Part shown: piece by piece, positions 1 to 5,159 of the stretch | Layout: each line of letters begins with the position of its first letter | How positions within the stretch are numbered: the first letter of the stretch is position 1 | Assembly: GCA_003160265.1 (NCBI GenBank) | Contig: PLQY01000100.1 | Span: forward strand, 1-7,575 | Length of the DNA stretch: 7,575 bases | Direction: 5' to 3' | From: Peptococcaceae bacterium | Lineage (GTDB): Bacteria > Bacillota > DSM-12270 > Thermacetogeniales > Thermacetogeniaceae | The notes under the pieces: generated by a model | What the model was told of the DNA's origin: nothing | Databases searched by the model: none | Seen by the model: the letters and a program-made list of their open reading frames with translations, nothing else | Translations under genes and position numbers: made by a program

Positions 1-133
1 GCATGGCGGCCACCGTCAACAGCCCCAGCGGTGGGTGCGCCGCCTTTTTGTTGATGAACGGGAGGGCGTATTTGAAGCTCCAGAAGCTGTCCGGATACCT
101 TGGATACACCAGCAACACTTTCAATCGTTCCAT
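1..133 (-). CDS. B12-binding radical SAM protein, N-terminus only (cut by window edge)
   Basis: The minus strand from 133 to the left edge is open and encodes a start that reads [20 protein letters not shown], then a [11 protein letters not shown] stretch and [11 protein letters not shown]. This is the typical opening of cobalamin-binding radical SAM proteins of the DUF4070 type: a first Rossmann strand KVLLVYP followed by the FWSFKYAL and PPLGLLT motifs. The catalytic CxxxCxxC cluster lies outside the window, so the substrate cannot be told. Two starts are possible: ATG at 133, with its AAGGAG directly abutting, or TTG at 124, with the same AAGGAG (134-139) nine bases upstream. The TTG start is better spaced and gives the family-like MKVLLVYP beginning. 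No neighbour on the same strand is close enough to be an obvious operon partner, since the next minus gene ends at 422. Confidence 0.8.
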   Translation of the reverse strand, partial: MERLKVLLVYPRYPDSFWSFKYALPFINKKAAHPPLGLLTVAAM

Positions 134-421
134 CTCCTTCGGATTGTCTGCAACTATTACCAGGTAATAACCTTACTAGCATTTTACCATATATATCTTG
201 CGCCTGTAGAATTGTTTGTTAAATCCAGTGTACCATTTTTATGGTGTTCCCGTCCAACGCTTTGCCTCTGTTTCTATTGCTTATTATGGCCTTTTTAACG
301 TAAAGTTTGCATTGGGCAGACGAGCTTGTTCGCCGGGAGCGGCTACTGCTACAATGGGTCTACGGCGCCGCTTACAAGCGCGGTTCCCGTTAGCTCGGCC
401 GGCTAGCGCCAACGAAAAATC
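134..421. other. Intergenic spacer, no gene recognised
   Basis: This stretch separates the 3' end of the GGDEF/HD-GYP gene from the start of the radical SAM gene. The part near 134-300 is AT-rich and must carry the radical SAM promoter. The part 320-415 is GC-rich and contains short self-complementary bits, for example CGCTT-AC-AAGCG near 370, but no clear terminator with a T-run for the gene ending at 422. Open frames on the plus strand here have no ribosome binding site and resemble nothing I know. Confidence 0.5.
155..169. promoter_or_regulatory. Perfect 7+1+7 palindrome in the leader of the radical SAM gene
   Basis: TATTACC-A-GGTAATA is a perfect inverted repeat 16-22 bases upstream of the ribosome binding site of the radical SAM gene. 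Its size and place fit an operator for a dimeric regulator. It is too short and AT-rich to be a terminator. A TAAAAT hexamer on the minus strand (181-186) could be a -10 box just upstream of it, but I see no good -35. The regulator is unknown. Confidence 0.3.
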
Positions 422-2116
422 TTACCTTGCAGATCTCAATTCAGCAACTGGCTGGTAGATATCCTTCACGACGTCCAGGAATTCGTCTATCAGTTGGGGA
501 TCGTACCAGGAGCCGGCGTGAGCTTTCAACTCCGCGCAGGCCTCGTCCATGGTCATCGTCCCGCCGCGGTAGGGACGGCTGGTAGTCATGATGTCGAAGC
601 TGCTGGCAATGCGGATGATGCGTGCCGGCAGGGGGATGTCCTCTCCCCTGCGGCCATCCGGATACCCGGACCCATCGTAGTTTTCGTGGTGCGAGCGGAT
701 GATCGGGACCAGCGGCAGGTAGGCAACCAGGGGTCTGATCAGCTCACTGCCGCGGATCGGGTGGCTCATCATGACTTTCCACTCTTCACTATCCAGGCCC
801 TCGGACTTGTTCAGGATCGAATTCTCGATCTCGATCTTCCCGATGTCGTGCAGGTAGGCGGAGAACCGGAGAATGTCCATCTCGAACCCGGTCAGGCCGA
901 GTCTCTCCCCAAGAGACAGGGAGTAGGCGGTCACCCGTTCCGAGTGGCCGTAGGTGTACTGGTCCTTGGAGTTGATCAGGGCTATGAAGGCCTGGAGGGT
1001 GGGGAAGGCGTCCCGGGACGACAGGGTGCTGATCTCGCTGACCATGGACTGGTACATGTAGTCCGTCTTGCTGTACCTGGCCCTGTGCAGGTCGTCTTCA
1101 GCCGCCCGGATCAGCGGCAGTACTGCATCTCCTCCGTCATCCGGGCAGCAGGCCAGGCCGGTGGAGATGGTGAAGTCTCTCCAGGAGCCGGCGGAACGGT
1201 TTTCCAGCAGCGCTGCAGTAGCCTGCCGGACCAGCTTTTCGGTGATCGCTCCGGCAATATTGCGGGCCGCTGGCTTATCCTGCCCCGGCAGCACCAGCAT
1301 GAATTCATCGCTGCCATACCGGGCGGCGTAGCAGGGCTCCCGGACCTCTTCCCGCAACAACCCGCCGATTGCCCTCAGAATCTCGTCCCCCTGCTGGTAG
1401 CCGTACACCTGGTTGTAGTAGTTGAGCTGGTCGACGTCCAGCAAGGCCAGGGACAGCGCATGCGCCCCCGCGACCGCCTGGCGCAGGGAGACGGACAGCT
1501 TTTCCTGAAAGAAGCGGCAGTTGATCAGGCCGGTCAGGTGGTCATAGTCGGCCAGCTTGAGCAGTTCCTGCTGGGTGGCCCGCTCCACCTCGATCAGGCC
1601 ACCCACCAGCCAGGCCATCAGGGTGGTGACCCCGGTGATGATGAGGGTGGCCTGGAAGACCTCGACCGGAATAGTTCCGTGTAAAATATAGTCCAACAGA
1701 AAGAGCAGCCCGCAGGAAAACAGGGCCTCCCCGACGCCGGCCACCCTCCCGAAGGCGATGGCGGTGATGACGGCCGGGACGATCAGCAGCGCCTCACCTC
1801 CGACAAAGCCCTTGCTGTACCAGAGGAAGGCGAAAGTGACCGGAAGGATGACTATGAGCAGCAGGATCTCGTCGATTTTGGGGCGATCCAGGAAGGTGAA
1901 TCTTGCCAGCAGTTTGCGGGCGACGTAGACAGCAGCGATGATAAAAAAGACAAGACCGAGAATTACAGGAAAGTAAAAATTACTGGAAACTGGAGAATAA
2001 CTGGAGTAGCTAAATAAGCTCAGGAGGATCATTAAAAAAAGCAGCAGGCTGACAATATGCGTCACCAGGATGTTCTCCGATATTTCGTTGGACCGCCTGG
2101 CTTCCCAGTCGCGCAT
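422..2116 (-). CDS. Membrane GGDEF/HD-GYP domain protein (c-di-GMP type), 564 aa
   Basis: Six hydrophobic segments (about 17-37, 47-67, 83-100, 107-125, 129-147, 153-176) form a membrane sensor. A GGDEF domain follows (about 186-345) and then an HD-GYP domain (about 370-545), so the family role is c-di-GMP synthesis and/or breakdown at the membrane. The GGDEF domain keeps the metal aspartates (D227, D229; D270/E271) and N235, but the signature is GSDEF (S269), the guanine-contacting Asp is Q236, and the inhibitory RxxD reads R-E-P-C. The HD-GYP domain keeps H423-D424 in HDIGK, HP, H476-H477-E, GYP and RPYR, but the usual Asp in the VADxFDA motif is S505 (I-A-S-S-F-D). Either domain may therefore be altered or regulatory. 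The ATG start has AGGGAG ten bases upstream (2127-2132). A promoter lies just upstream, so it can be transcribed apart from the agr genes, although it has the same orientation about 150 bases downstream of agrD. Confidence 0.93.
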   Translation of the reverse strand: MRDWEARRSNEISENILVTHIVSLLLFLMILLSLFSYSSYSPVSSNFYFPVILGLVFFIIAAVYVARKLLARFTFLDRPKIDEILLLIVILPVTFAFLWYSKGFVGGEALLIVPAVITAIAFGRVAGVGEALFSCGLLFLLDYILHGTIPVEVFQATLIITGVTTLMAWLVGGLIEVERATQQELLKLADYDHLTGLINCRFFQEKLSVSLRQAVAGAHALSLALLDVDQLNYYNQVYGYQQGDEILRAIGGLLREEVREPCYAARYGSDEFMLVLPGQDKPAARNIAGAITEKLVRQATAALLENRSAGSWRDFTISTGLACCPDDGGDAVLPLIRAAEDDLHRARYSKTDYMYQSMVSEISTLSSRDAFPTLQAFIALINSKDQYTYGHSERVTAYSLSLGERLGLTGFEMDILRFSAYLHDIGKIEIENSILNKSEGLDSEEWKVMMSHPIRGSELIRPLVAYLPLVPIIRSHHENYDGSGYPDGRRGEDIPLPARIIRIASSFDIMTTSRPYRGGTMTMDEACAELKAHAGSWYDPQLIDEFLDVVKDIYQPVAELRSAR

Positions 2117-2158
2117 GCAGAACGATCTCCCTGTCTTTCCAAGATCGGGCTGCTTTCA

Positions 2159-2188
2159 ATTATAACTCATTTTCTAATGGTATGGCAC
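2159..2188 (-). promoter_or_regulatory. SigA-like promoter for the GGDEF/HD-GYP gene
   Basis: On the minus strand a perfect TATAAT (2159-2164) lies 18 bases downstream of GTGCCA (2183-2188), which matches four of six positions of TTGACA. Transcription would start near 2152, leaving a short leader before the ATG at 2116. The -35 falls inside one arm of the large inverted repeat at 2174-2242, so whatever binds or folds there would affect this promoter. Confidence 0.5.
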
Positions 2189-2242
2189 CCAGAACCACGC
2201 TAAATGATCAAATTCGCGGTTCTTGGGCGCCATACCATTAGT
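2174..2242. repeat. 69-base inverted repeat between agrD and the GGDEF/HD-GYP gene
   Basis: The two ends are exact reverse complements for 13 bases (CTAATGGTATGGC / GCCATACCATTAG). The match continues inward with few interruptions (CCCAGAACC against GGTTCTTGGG, then CGC/GCG) around an AT-rich centre of roughly 15 bases. No T-run follows on either strand, so it is not a standard terminator. It starts 24 bases after the agrD stop and covers the -35 of the next gene. It could be a folded mRNA element, a two-arm operator or a small mobile palindromic repeat. I see no flanking duplication and no second copy in the window. Confidence 0.7.
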
Positions 2243-2266
2243 GGCTGTTGATCCTGGCGCGTGCTG

Positions 2267-2401
2267 CTACTTCCTCAGGCATGCAGGGACCTCTGGTTGA
2301 TAGAGAATAAAACTAGCGCATTGTGGATGCACGCCGAGCGAGGCTGCGGCTACGAACACGCTGAAGCAGACAGTCAGCAGGCTAATGAGAAAACGTTTCA
2401 T
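2267..2401 (-). CDS. agrD: AgrD-like cyclic lactone autoinducer precursor, 44 aa
   Basis: A small peptide gene directly after agrB, overlapping its end by 20 bases. It begins with a basic hydrophobic leader (MKRFLISLLTV...), needed in this family to hold the precursor in the membrane for AgrB. It then has a core with C28-A-S-F-I-L and the clostridial recognition tail Y-Q-P-E-V-P (residues 34-39), ending A-C-L-R-K. In this family AgrB removes the tail and closes a ring between the core Cys and the new C-terminus. The likely ring here is C28 to I32 by analogy with five-member rings. The ATG at 2401 is preceded by AAAGGAGGGGGG at a good distance, one of the strongest ribosome binding sites in the window, in keeping with high peptide output. 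In-frame codons upstream of 2401 belong to the agrB overlap and are not part of the peptide. Two further Cys (12 and 41) lie outside the predicted ring. Confidence 0.88.
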   Translation of the reverse strand: MKRFLISLLTVCFSVFVAAASLGVHPQCASFILYQPEVPACLRK

Positions 2402-3032
2402 GCGACCCCCCCTCCTTTCTGAAAGAAAGATTATCGAACAGGGTGACAAACCGGTGCCCGGATCCGGTCAGGGTGAAGGCCTGCCACCATAATCCCAGGC
2501 CGACAGCCAGGACGGCGGTAAAAGCCTGCAGCGTGAAGATGAGGATTATTTGTATGCCGACGATGGCACAGGTCATGATGATCGCAGCCAGGCGCAACCA
2601 CCGGCGGTCTTGCGGGTCGGTGACCGGCTTGGCCGGCGAGTCTGCCGGGGAGCAGCGCCAGACAGCCGGCAGCGTCAGCAGGAAACCGGCGCCGGTCACC
2701 AGGAGCATCACCGGACGGGTGAGATAGGGGGCGGCGAGCAGGGCGATCTTTCCCAGCGCTGTGTAGATTACGATACTCTTGATCATGCATGTCAACGGGG
2801 TATTGTTGTGCGCCCCGTGTGAGTAGTGGCGCAGGGCAAAGGCCGAGCTGGTCGCCCAGATGGTTGCCCACAGGCAGCCCAGCGACCAGGCGAACAAGAA
2901 TATGAAAAATAAGGTGATCGGCGTGTAGACGAGCGTCTTTAAGCCAAACAGGGCGACATCCTCCTGTTCCGCCGTCAGATCAAGCTTCTTTCCGAGATAG
3001 GTGACAAACGACCGGGTCAGGTTAAGCGTCAA
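2382..3032 (-). CDS. agrB: AgrB-type peptide-processing membrane protease, 216 aa
   Basis: AgrB is a membrane cysteine endopeptidase that trims and cyclises AgrD. The catalytic pair is visible as H75 and C82 in RHYSHGAH...TC, with the His-x6-Cys spacing of staphylococcal AgrB (H77/C84). The usual RxxSGGxH reads R-x-x-S-H-G-A-H, one Gly replaced by His. Hydrophobic segments lie at about 30-65, 83-105, 107-128, 146-170 and 175-195, with a hydrophilic N-terminus, as in the family. Length is normal (about 190-230). I place the start at TTG 3032, because GGAGGAGGGG sits eight bases upstream. This TTG overlaps the stop of the preceding gene as TTGA, which indicates translational coupling. A GTG at 3071 would add 13 residues but has no ribosome binding site. 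Confidence 0.92.
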   Translation of the reverse strand: MTLNLTRSFVTYLGKKLDLTAEQEDVALFGLKTLVYTPITLFFIFLFAWSLGCLWATIWATSSAFALRHYSHGAHNNTPLTCMIKSIVIYTALGKIALLAAPYLTRPVMLLVTGAGFLLTLPAVWRCSPADSPAKPVTDPQDRRWLRLAAIIMTCAIVGIQIILIFTLQAFTAVLAVGLGLWWQAFTLTGSGHRFVTLFDNLSFRKEGGSHETFSH

Positions 3033-3508
3033 AGGAACAGTCCCCTCCTCCGGTTGTAATGGTTCTTCCACAAGGCGAACGCCAGAAAGAGCAGTTCATA
3101 GGGCACGATGAAGGCGGAGGTCAGGAAGGGACTGTTGTTCACCGCCTCGTACGCCAGCCCTGTCAACCTCAACAACGGCTGAAGGTAAATCATCAGGGAA
3201 AGAAGCATGACTATCCACAAAACTATTTCCGATAAGAAGATCTTGCTCAACTGGGCGCGAGTGAAGATGTAGGTGAAGATGACGAGGGTGAAGATCAAGA
3301 TTATCGAATGCACTCCCGAGTTGACAGGCAAAAATTCCACGAGATTGCTGATTGCCTGCAACCCGGCGATTGCCAGGATCTTGCCGGCCTTGAACCGCAG
3401 GTTCAGCAGGCTGAAGAGGGCCAGGGTCAGAACCAGGCTTTCGGGAAAGGCGTTCAGCAGCAAGAAGTAGAAGGTGTAGGCCGGACTTCCATAACTCAAG
3501 CTATTCAC
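3029..3508 (-). CDS. Small multi-pass membrane protein, AgrC-like sensor domain without kinase
   Basis: A protein of about 159 residues with five predicted membrane helices (roughly 12-36, 43-62, 67-83, 89-111, 131-147) and a short basic tail (K-N-H-Y-N-R-R-R). The opening N-A-F-P-E-S-L-V-L-T-L-A-L resembles the membrane sensor half of AgrC-like GHKL histidine kinases found beside agrB in Peptococcaceae. That resemblance is recalled from family patterns, not searched. No kinase domain follows: the gene ends on a TGA overlapping the agrB start. The start is uncertain. GTG 3508 has a purine-rich AGGATAGGG upstream; TTG 3499 has GGAG eight bases upstream; TTG 3553 would add 15 hydrophilic residues. 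First gene of the agr transcript. It may sense the peptide, help AgrB or AgrD, or bind a kinase encoded elsewhere. Confidence 0.75.
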   Translation of the reverse strand: MNSLSYGSPAYTFYFLLLNAFPESLVLTLALFSLLNLRFKAGKILAIAGLQAISNLVEFLPVNSGVHSIILIFTLVIFTYIFTRAQLSKIFLSEIVLWIVMLLSLMIYLQPLLRLTGLAYEAVNNSPFLTSAFIVPYELLFLAFALWKNHYNRRRGLFL

Positions 3509-3571
3509 TCCGTTTTCCCTATCCTTTTTTGATGCTGCTGGAAAATCAGTCAAAAAGACGGAGCGACTTTT

Positions 3572-3578
3572 TTCGACA
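3572..3578 (-). promoter_or_regulatory. Spo0A box, proximal copy
   Basis: TGTCGAA on the minus strand (TTCGACA on plus) is an exact match to the Spo0A recognition box. It is 64 bases upstream of the GTG start and downstream of the predicted transcription start, where binding would normally hinder transcription. The flanks read TTTGTCGAAAAAA. Confidence 0.5.
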
Positions 3579-3626
3579 AATTAGTTAATGTTTCTTTCTT
3601 TGGTAAATGATACATGTTAATATTAA

Positions 3627-3655
3627 AAATTCGACAGACTGTTCTTCATTCCTGC
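3627..3655 (-). promoter_or_regulatory. SigH-like promoter of the agr cassette with overlapping Spo0A box
   Basis: On the minus strand GCAGGAATG (3647-3655), an 11-base spacer and GTCGAATTT (3627-3635) fit the Bacillus SigH pattern RnAGGAWWW-N11/12-RnnGAATWW, missing only one A/T position. The same -10 region contains a perfect Spo0A box TGTCGAA (3630-3636). An alternative reading is a SigA promoter in which that box replaces the -35, 17 bases before TATCAT (3607-3612). That layout resembles Spo0A-activated promoters. Either reading ties the agr genes to the switch into stationary phase and sporulation. Transcription would begin near 3600-3620. Confidence 0.5.
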
Positions 3656-3681
3656 TAAAAGATTTAAAATTTGCCTAAGAC

Positions 3682-3693
3682 TTTGATATCAAA
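3682..3693. promoter_or_regulatory. Perfect 12-base palindrome upstream of the agr promoter
   Basis: TTTGATATCAAA is fully self-complementary and centred about 36 bases upstream of the -35 of the SigH-like promoter. It sits in AT-rich DNA at a position typical of an activator site. It could also arise by chance from the base composition. No regulator can be named. Confidence 0.25.
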
Positions 3694-3866
3694 TTTATTA
3701 TTCTGAAGTCCTAGACTAATTGGCTTAAATTAACAGACAATGAATGCAGTAGAAGGCAGAAGTGATCAGGATTGCAGCATCCTATGGGAGGCTCTTGGGA
3801 GGGCGACTTCCGGTGCGAGTTGGCCTGGTTACGGATAATTTATTCTGTTGATCAGGACGGAAAGTG

Positions 3867-3907
3867 GATAGACGTCTCTAGCATGGGTCCCCGTGGGGAC
3901 GTCTATC
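3867..3907. repeat. 10-bp inverted repeat inside the toxin remnant
   Basis: GATAGACGTC (3867-3876) and GACGTCTATC (3898-3907) are exact reverse complements, with a 21-base centre that can itself form CATGG/CCGTG. It lies over the codons for I-D-V-S-S-M-G-P-R-G-D-V-Y, so protein coding explains part of the sequence but not the perfect symmetry. Confidence 0.5.
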
Positions 3908-3916
3908 AGCACATTC

Positions 3917-3973
3917 AACTGGGTCTTGGCTTCAGAGGGGGATTCTTTCCCCCACTGAAGCTTAGAGCCAGTT
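3917..3973. repeat. Long three-part stem-loop
   Basis: AACTGG pairs with CCAGTT, GCTTCAG with CTGAAGC and GGGGGA with TCCCCC. The three helices are separated by a 6x6 and a 1x1 (A/A) symmetric internal loop and closed by a TTCTT loop: 19 base pairs within 57 bases. No T-run follows on either strand. It could be the end of a small mobile element or part of a structured RNA; I cannot assign it. Confidence 0.6.
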
Positions 3974-3987
3974 AACTAGGGGCATAG

Positions 3988-4029
3988 CCGCTCTTATCCC
4001 CCGCTTAAGAAGCGGGGGCATTAGAGCGG
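3988..4029. repeat. Second long stem-loop, GC-rich
   Basis: CCGCTCT pairs with AGAGCGG, and CCCCCGCTT with AAGCGGGGG, around an AAG loop, with a TAT/CATT internal loop: 16 base pairs. It begins 15 bases after the preceding stem-loop. No T-run follows on either strand (CATTAGAGCGG on plus, GATAAGAGCGG on minus). Such hairpins occur at ends of IS200/IS605-type elements, but no transposase sequence is visible here. Confidence 0.6.
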
Positions 4030-4060
4030 GTAGCCATCGGCAAATAGATATAAATACGTT

Positions 4061-4101
4061 ACAAAGACAGTGGCCCGGAAAGACGCGGCCACTGTCTTTG
4101 T
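4061..4101 (-). terminator. Hairpin terminator of the amidohydrolase gene
   Basis: A perfect 15-bp stem, ACAAAGACAGTGGCC with GGCCACTGTCTTTGT, closes an 11-base loop and starts 16 bases after the stop codon at 4117. What follows on the minus strand is T-rich (AACGTATTTATAT) rather than a clean T-run, so it may be a strong hairpin with a weak tail or a 3'-end stabiliser. Confidence 0.6.
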
Positions 4102-4116
4102 AAGCGCTCTCGCTTC

Positions 4117-4950
4117 TTACAGCCCGAACCGGACGGCATTGTCGCCCCAGATGCCGGACTTTTCCTCTTCGGTAATGCTGGTGGCCGCCCATTCCTTGTA
4201 GTAGCGGGCGGGGGAGAGCAGCGGGAAATCGCTGCCCAGCAGCACTTTGTCGAGCACTCCCGCCAGCCGGGCGGCCTGGTAGACGTCGGGCCGGAAGAGA
4301 AACGGTGAGGCTGCCGTATCGTAATAGACGTGGCGCAGGGATTCATGCACCTCGGGCATCAGTTCGTAGCAGAACAGGCCGCCGCCCCAGTGGGCGAAGA
4401 TGATCTTGTTGTCCGGATTCTGAACCGCGAACTGGTAGGCCTGTTCCGGTCCCATCTTGCCCTTGCCGGGGTAGTAGTGGCCGACCAGTTCATTGGTGTG
4501 CATCAGGATGGGAAAGTCCAACTCCCGGCAGAGGGCGGTGAAGCGCCCTACCTGGCTCTGGTCGGAAATGTCGATGTGAACCGCTGACGGGATGATCTCT
4601 CCCGTTCCTTTGAGGCCGGCCTCGCGGCAACGAACCAACTCCTGTTCCATGCCCGGGTCCAGGGGAGGAACCACGGCGAAACCGGTCAGGCGGTCCGGGT
4701 AGCGCCTGGCCGCATCGATGATGTAGTCGTTGCTTTCCCGGCACATTCCCGGGTCGAGGAAGGGAAAACCGAACACCACCGACTTGTCGATCCCGGTCTT
4801 GTCCATGTTCTCAAGCAGGGTTTCGGCGGTCGCGAACTTCGATTTGGGGCTTTCGTGCAGCATCTTGAAGTGAGCGTCCCGCTCCATGTTCCGCTTGATG
4901 TCCTGGATGAACTCCGGTGACAGGATGTGAACGTGGACGTCTATTTTCAC
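4117..4950 (-). CDS. Amidohydrolase_2 family metal-dependent hydrolase/decarboxylase, 277 aa
   Basis: A TIM-barrel metal enzyme of the amidohydrolase-related type (PF04909, the family of ACMSD and other aromatic-acid decarboxylases). Visible signatures are the N-terminal metal motif D4-V-H6-V-H8, G-T-G-E-I at 115-119, H151 in ILMHTNE, H187 in FAHWGGG, the strand YYDTAAS (209-215), the catalytic Asp D241 in LLGSDFPLL, and the closing W-G-D-N-A-V-R-F. Length and residue order are normal and all expected ligands are present, so it should be active. The substrate cannot be deduced; the family includes decarboxylases and lactone hydrolases. It starts at GTG 4950 with GGAGGTG seven bases upstream. 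It is a single-gene unit: divergent from the stress-protein gene, with a hairpin at its end. It is cytoplasmic, with no signal peptide. Confidence 0.88.
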   Translation of the reverse strand: MKIDVHVHILSPEFIQDIKRNMERDAHFKMLHESPKSKFATAETLLENMDKTGIDKSVVFGFPFLDPGMCRESNDYIIDAARRYPDRLTGFAVVPPLDPGMEQELVRCREAGLKGTGEIIPSAVHIDISDQSQVGRFTALCRELDFPILMHTNELVGHYYPGKGKMGPEQAYQFAVQNPDNKIIFAHWGGGLFCYELMPEVHESLRHVYYDTAASPFLFRPDVYQAARLAGVLDKVLLGSDFPLLSPARYYKEWAATSITEEEKSGIWGDNAVRFGL

Positions 4951-5071
4951 GCCTCTCCACCTCCGGTTATCTATTTTGTTCTTGTATTCGTTGCCGGAGC
5001 AGGAAAACCTTTTCGAAAAATACGTTTTTTGCTTGGGCGCTCCCAGAATCGGGGATCGGATCAGGATGGCA

Positions 5072-5100
5072 TTGCGGTGATTTGCCTATTTTGCTATGCT
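5072..5100 (+). promoter_or_regulatory. SigA-like promoter of the usp gene
   Basis: TTGCGG (5072-5077), a 17-base spacer and TATGCT (5095-5100) preceded by TG at 5092-5093 form an extended -10 promoter. Transcription would start near 5107. A 6-bp hairpin, CTGGAT/ATCCAG (5099-5115), overlaps the -10 and the start region, so it may be an operator rather than an RNA fold. Confidence 0.5.
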
Positions 5101-5159
5101 GGATGTGAAATCCAGCAGGGAAGCACGTGGAAGCATACGGAAACCAAGGAGGAGGCATG

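Larger units (their letters stand above)
3772..3975 (+). pseudogene. RelE/ParE-type toxin, C-terminal remnant
   Basis: The frame from 3772 encodes G-G-S-W-E-G-D-F-R-C-E-L then A-W-L-R-I-I-Y-S-V-D and, after D-G-K-W-I-D-V, S-S-M-G-P-R-G-D-V-Y-Q. This is the C-terminal half of the RelE/ParE mRNA-interferase fold: the strand pair LRIIYxVD and the closing IGPRGDVYK motif. About 40-45 N-terminal residues are missing. An in-frame TGA lies at 3763-3765, the DNA before it is AT-rich and unlike coding sequence, and there is no ribosome binding site and no antitoxin gene. Beyond residue 47 the frame runs into a stem-loop region (Q-L-G-L-G-F-R-G-G-F-F-P-P), which is not toxin-like. It is therefore a broken, presumably inactive remnant of a toxin-antitoxin pair. 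The true family part ends at about 3914. Homology is recognised from motifs only. Confidence 0.65.

Noticed and set aside
592..598. TGTCGAA, a Spo0A-box match
   Set aside because: It lies deep inside the HD-GYP coding sequence (codons for S-F-D) with no promoter nearby; a chance match.
494..1684. Long plus-strand open frame opposite the GGDEF/HD-GYP gene
   Set aside because: It is antisense to a clearly recognised gene, has biased composition (rich in Gly, Val, Gln, Asp) and matches no family.
3867..4029. Known large RNAs (6S, tmRNA, RNase P, group II intron) for the stem-loop cluster
   Set aside because: None of their conserved sequences are present (no tmRNA tag or T-arm, no intron domain V, no RNase P core).
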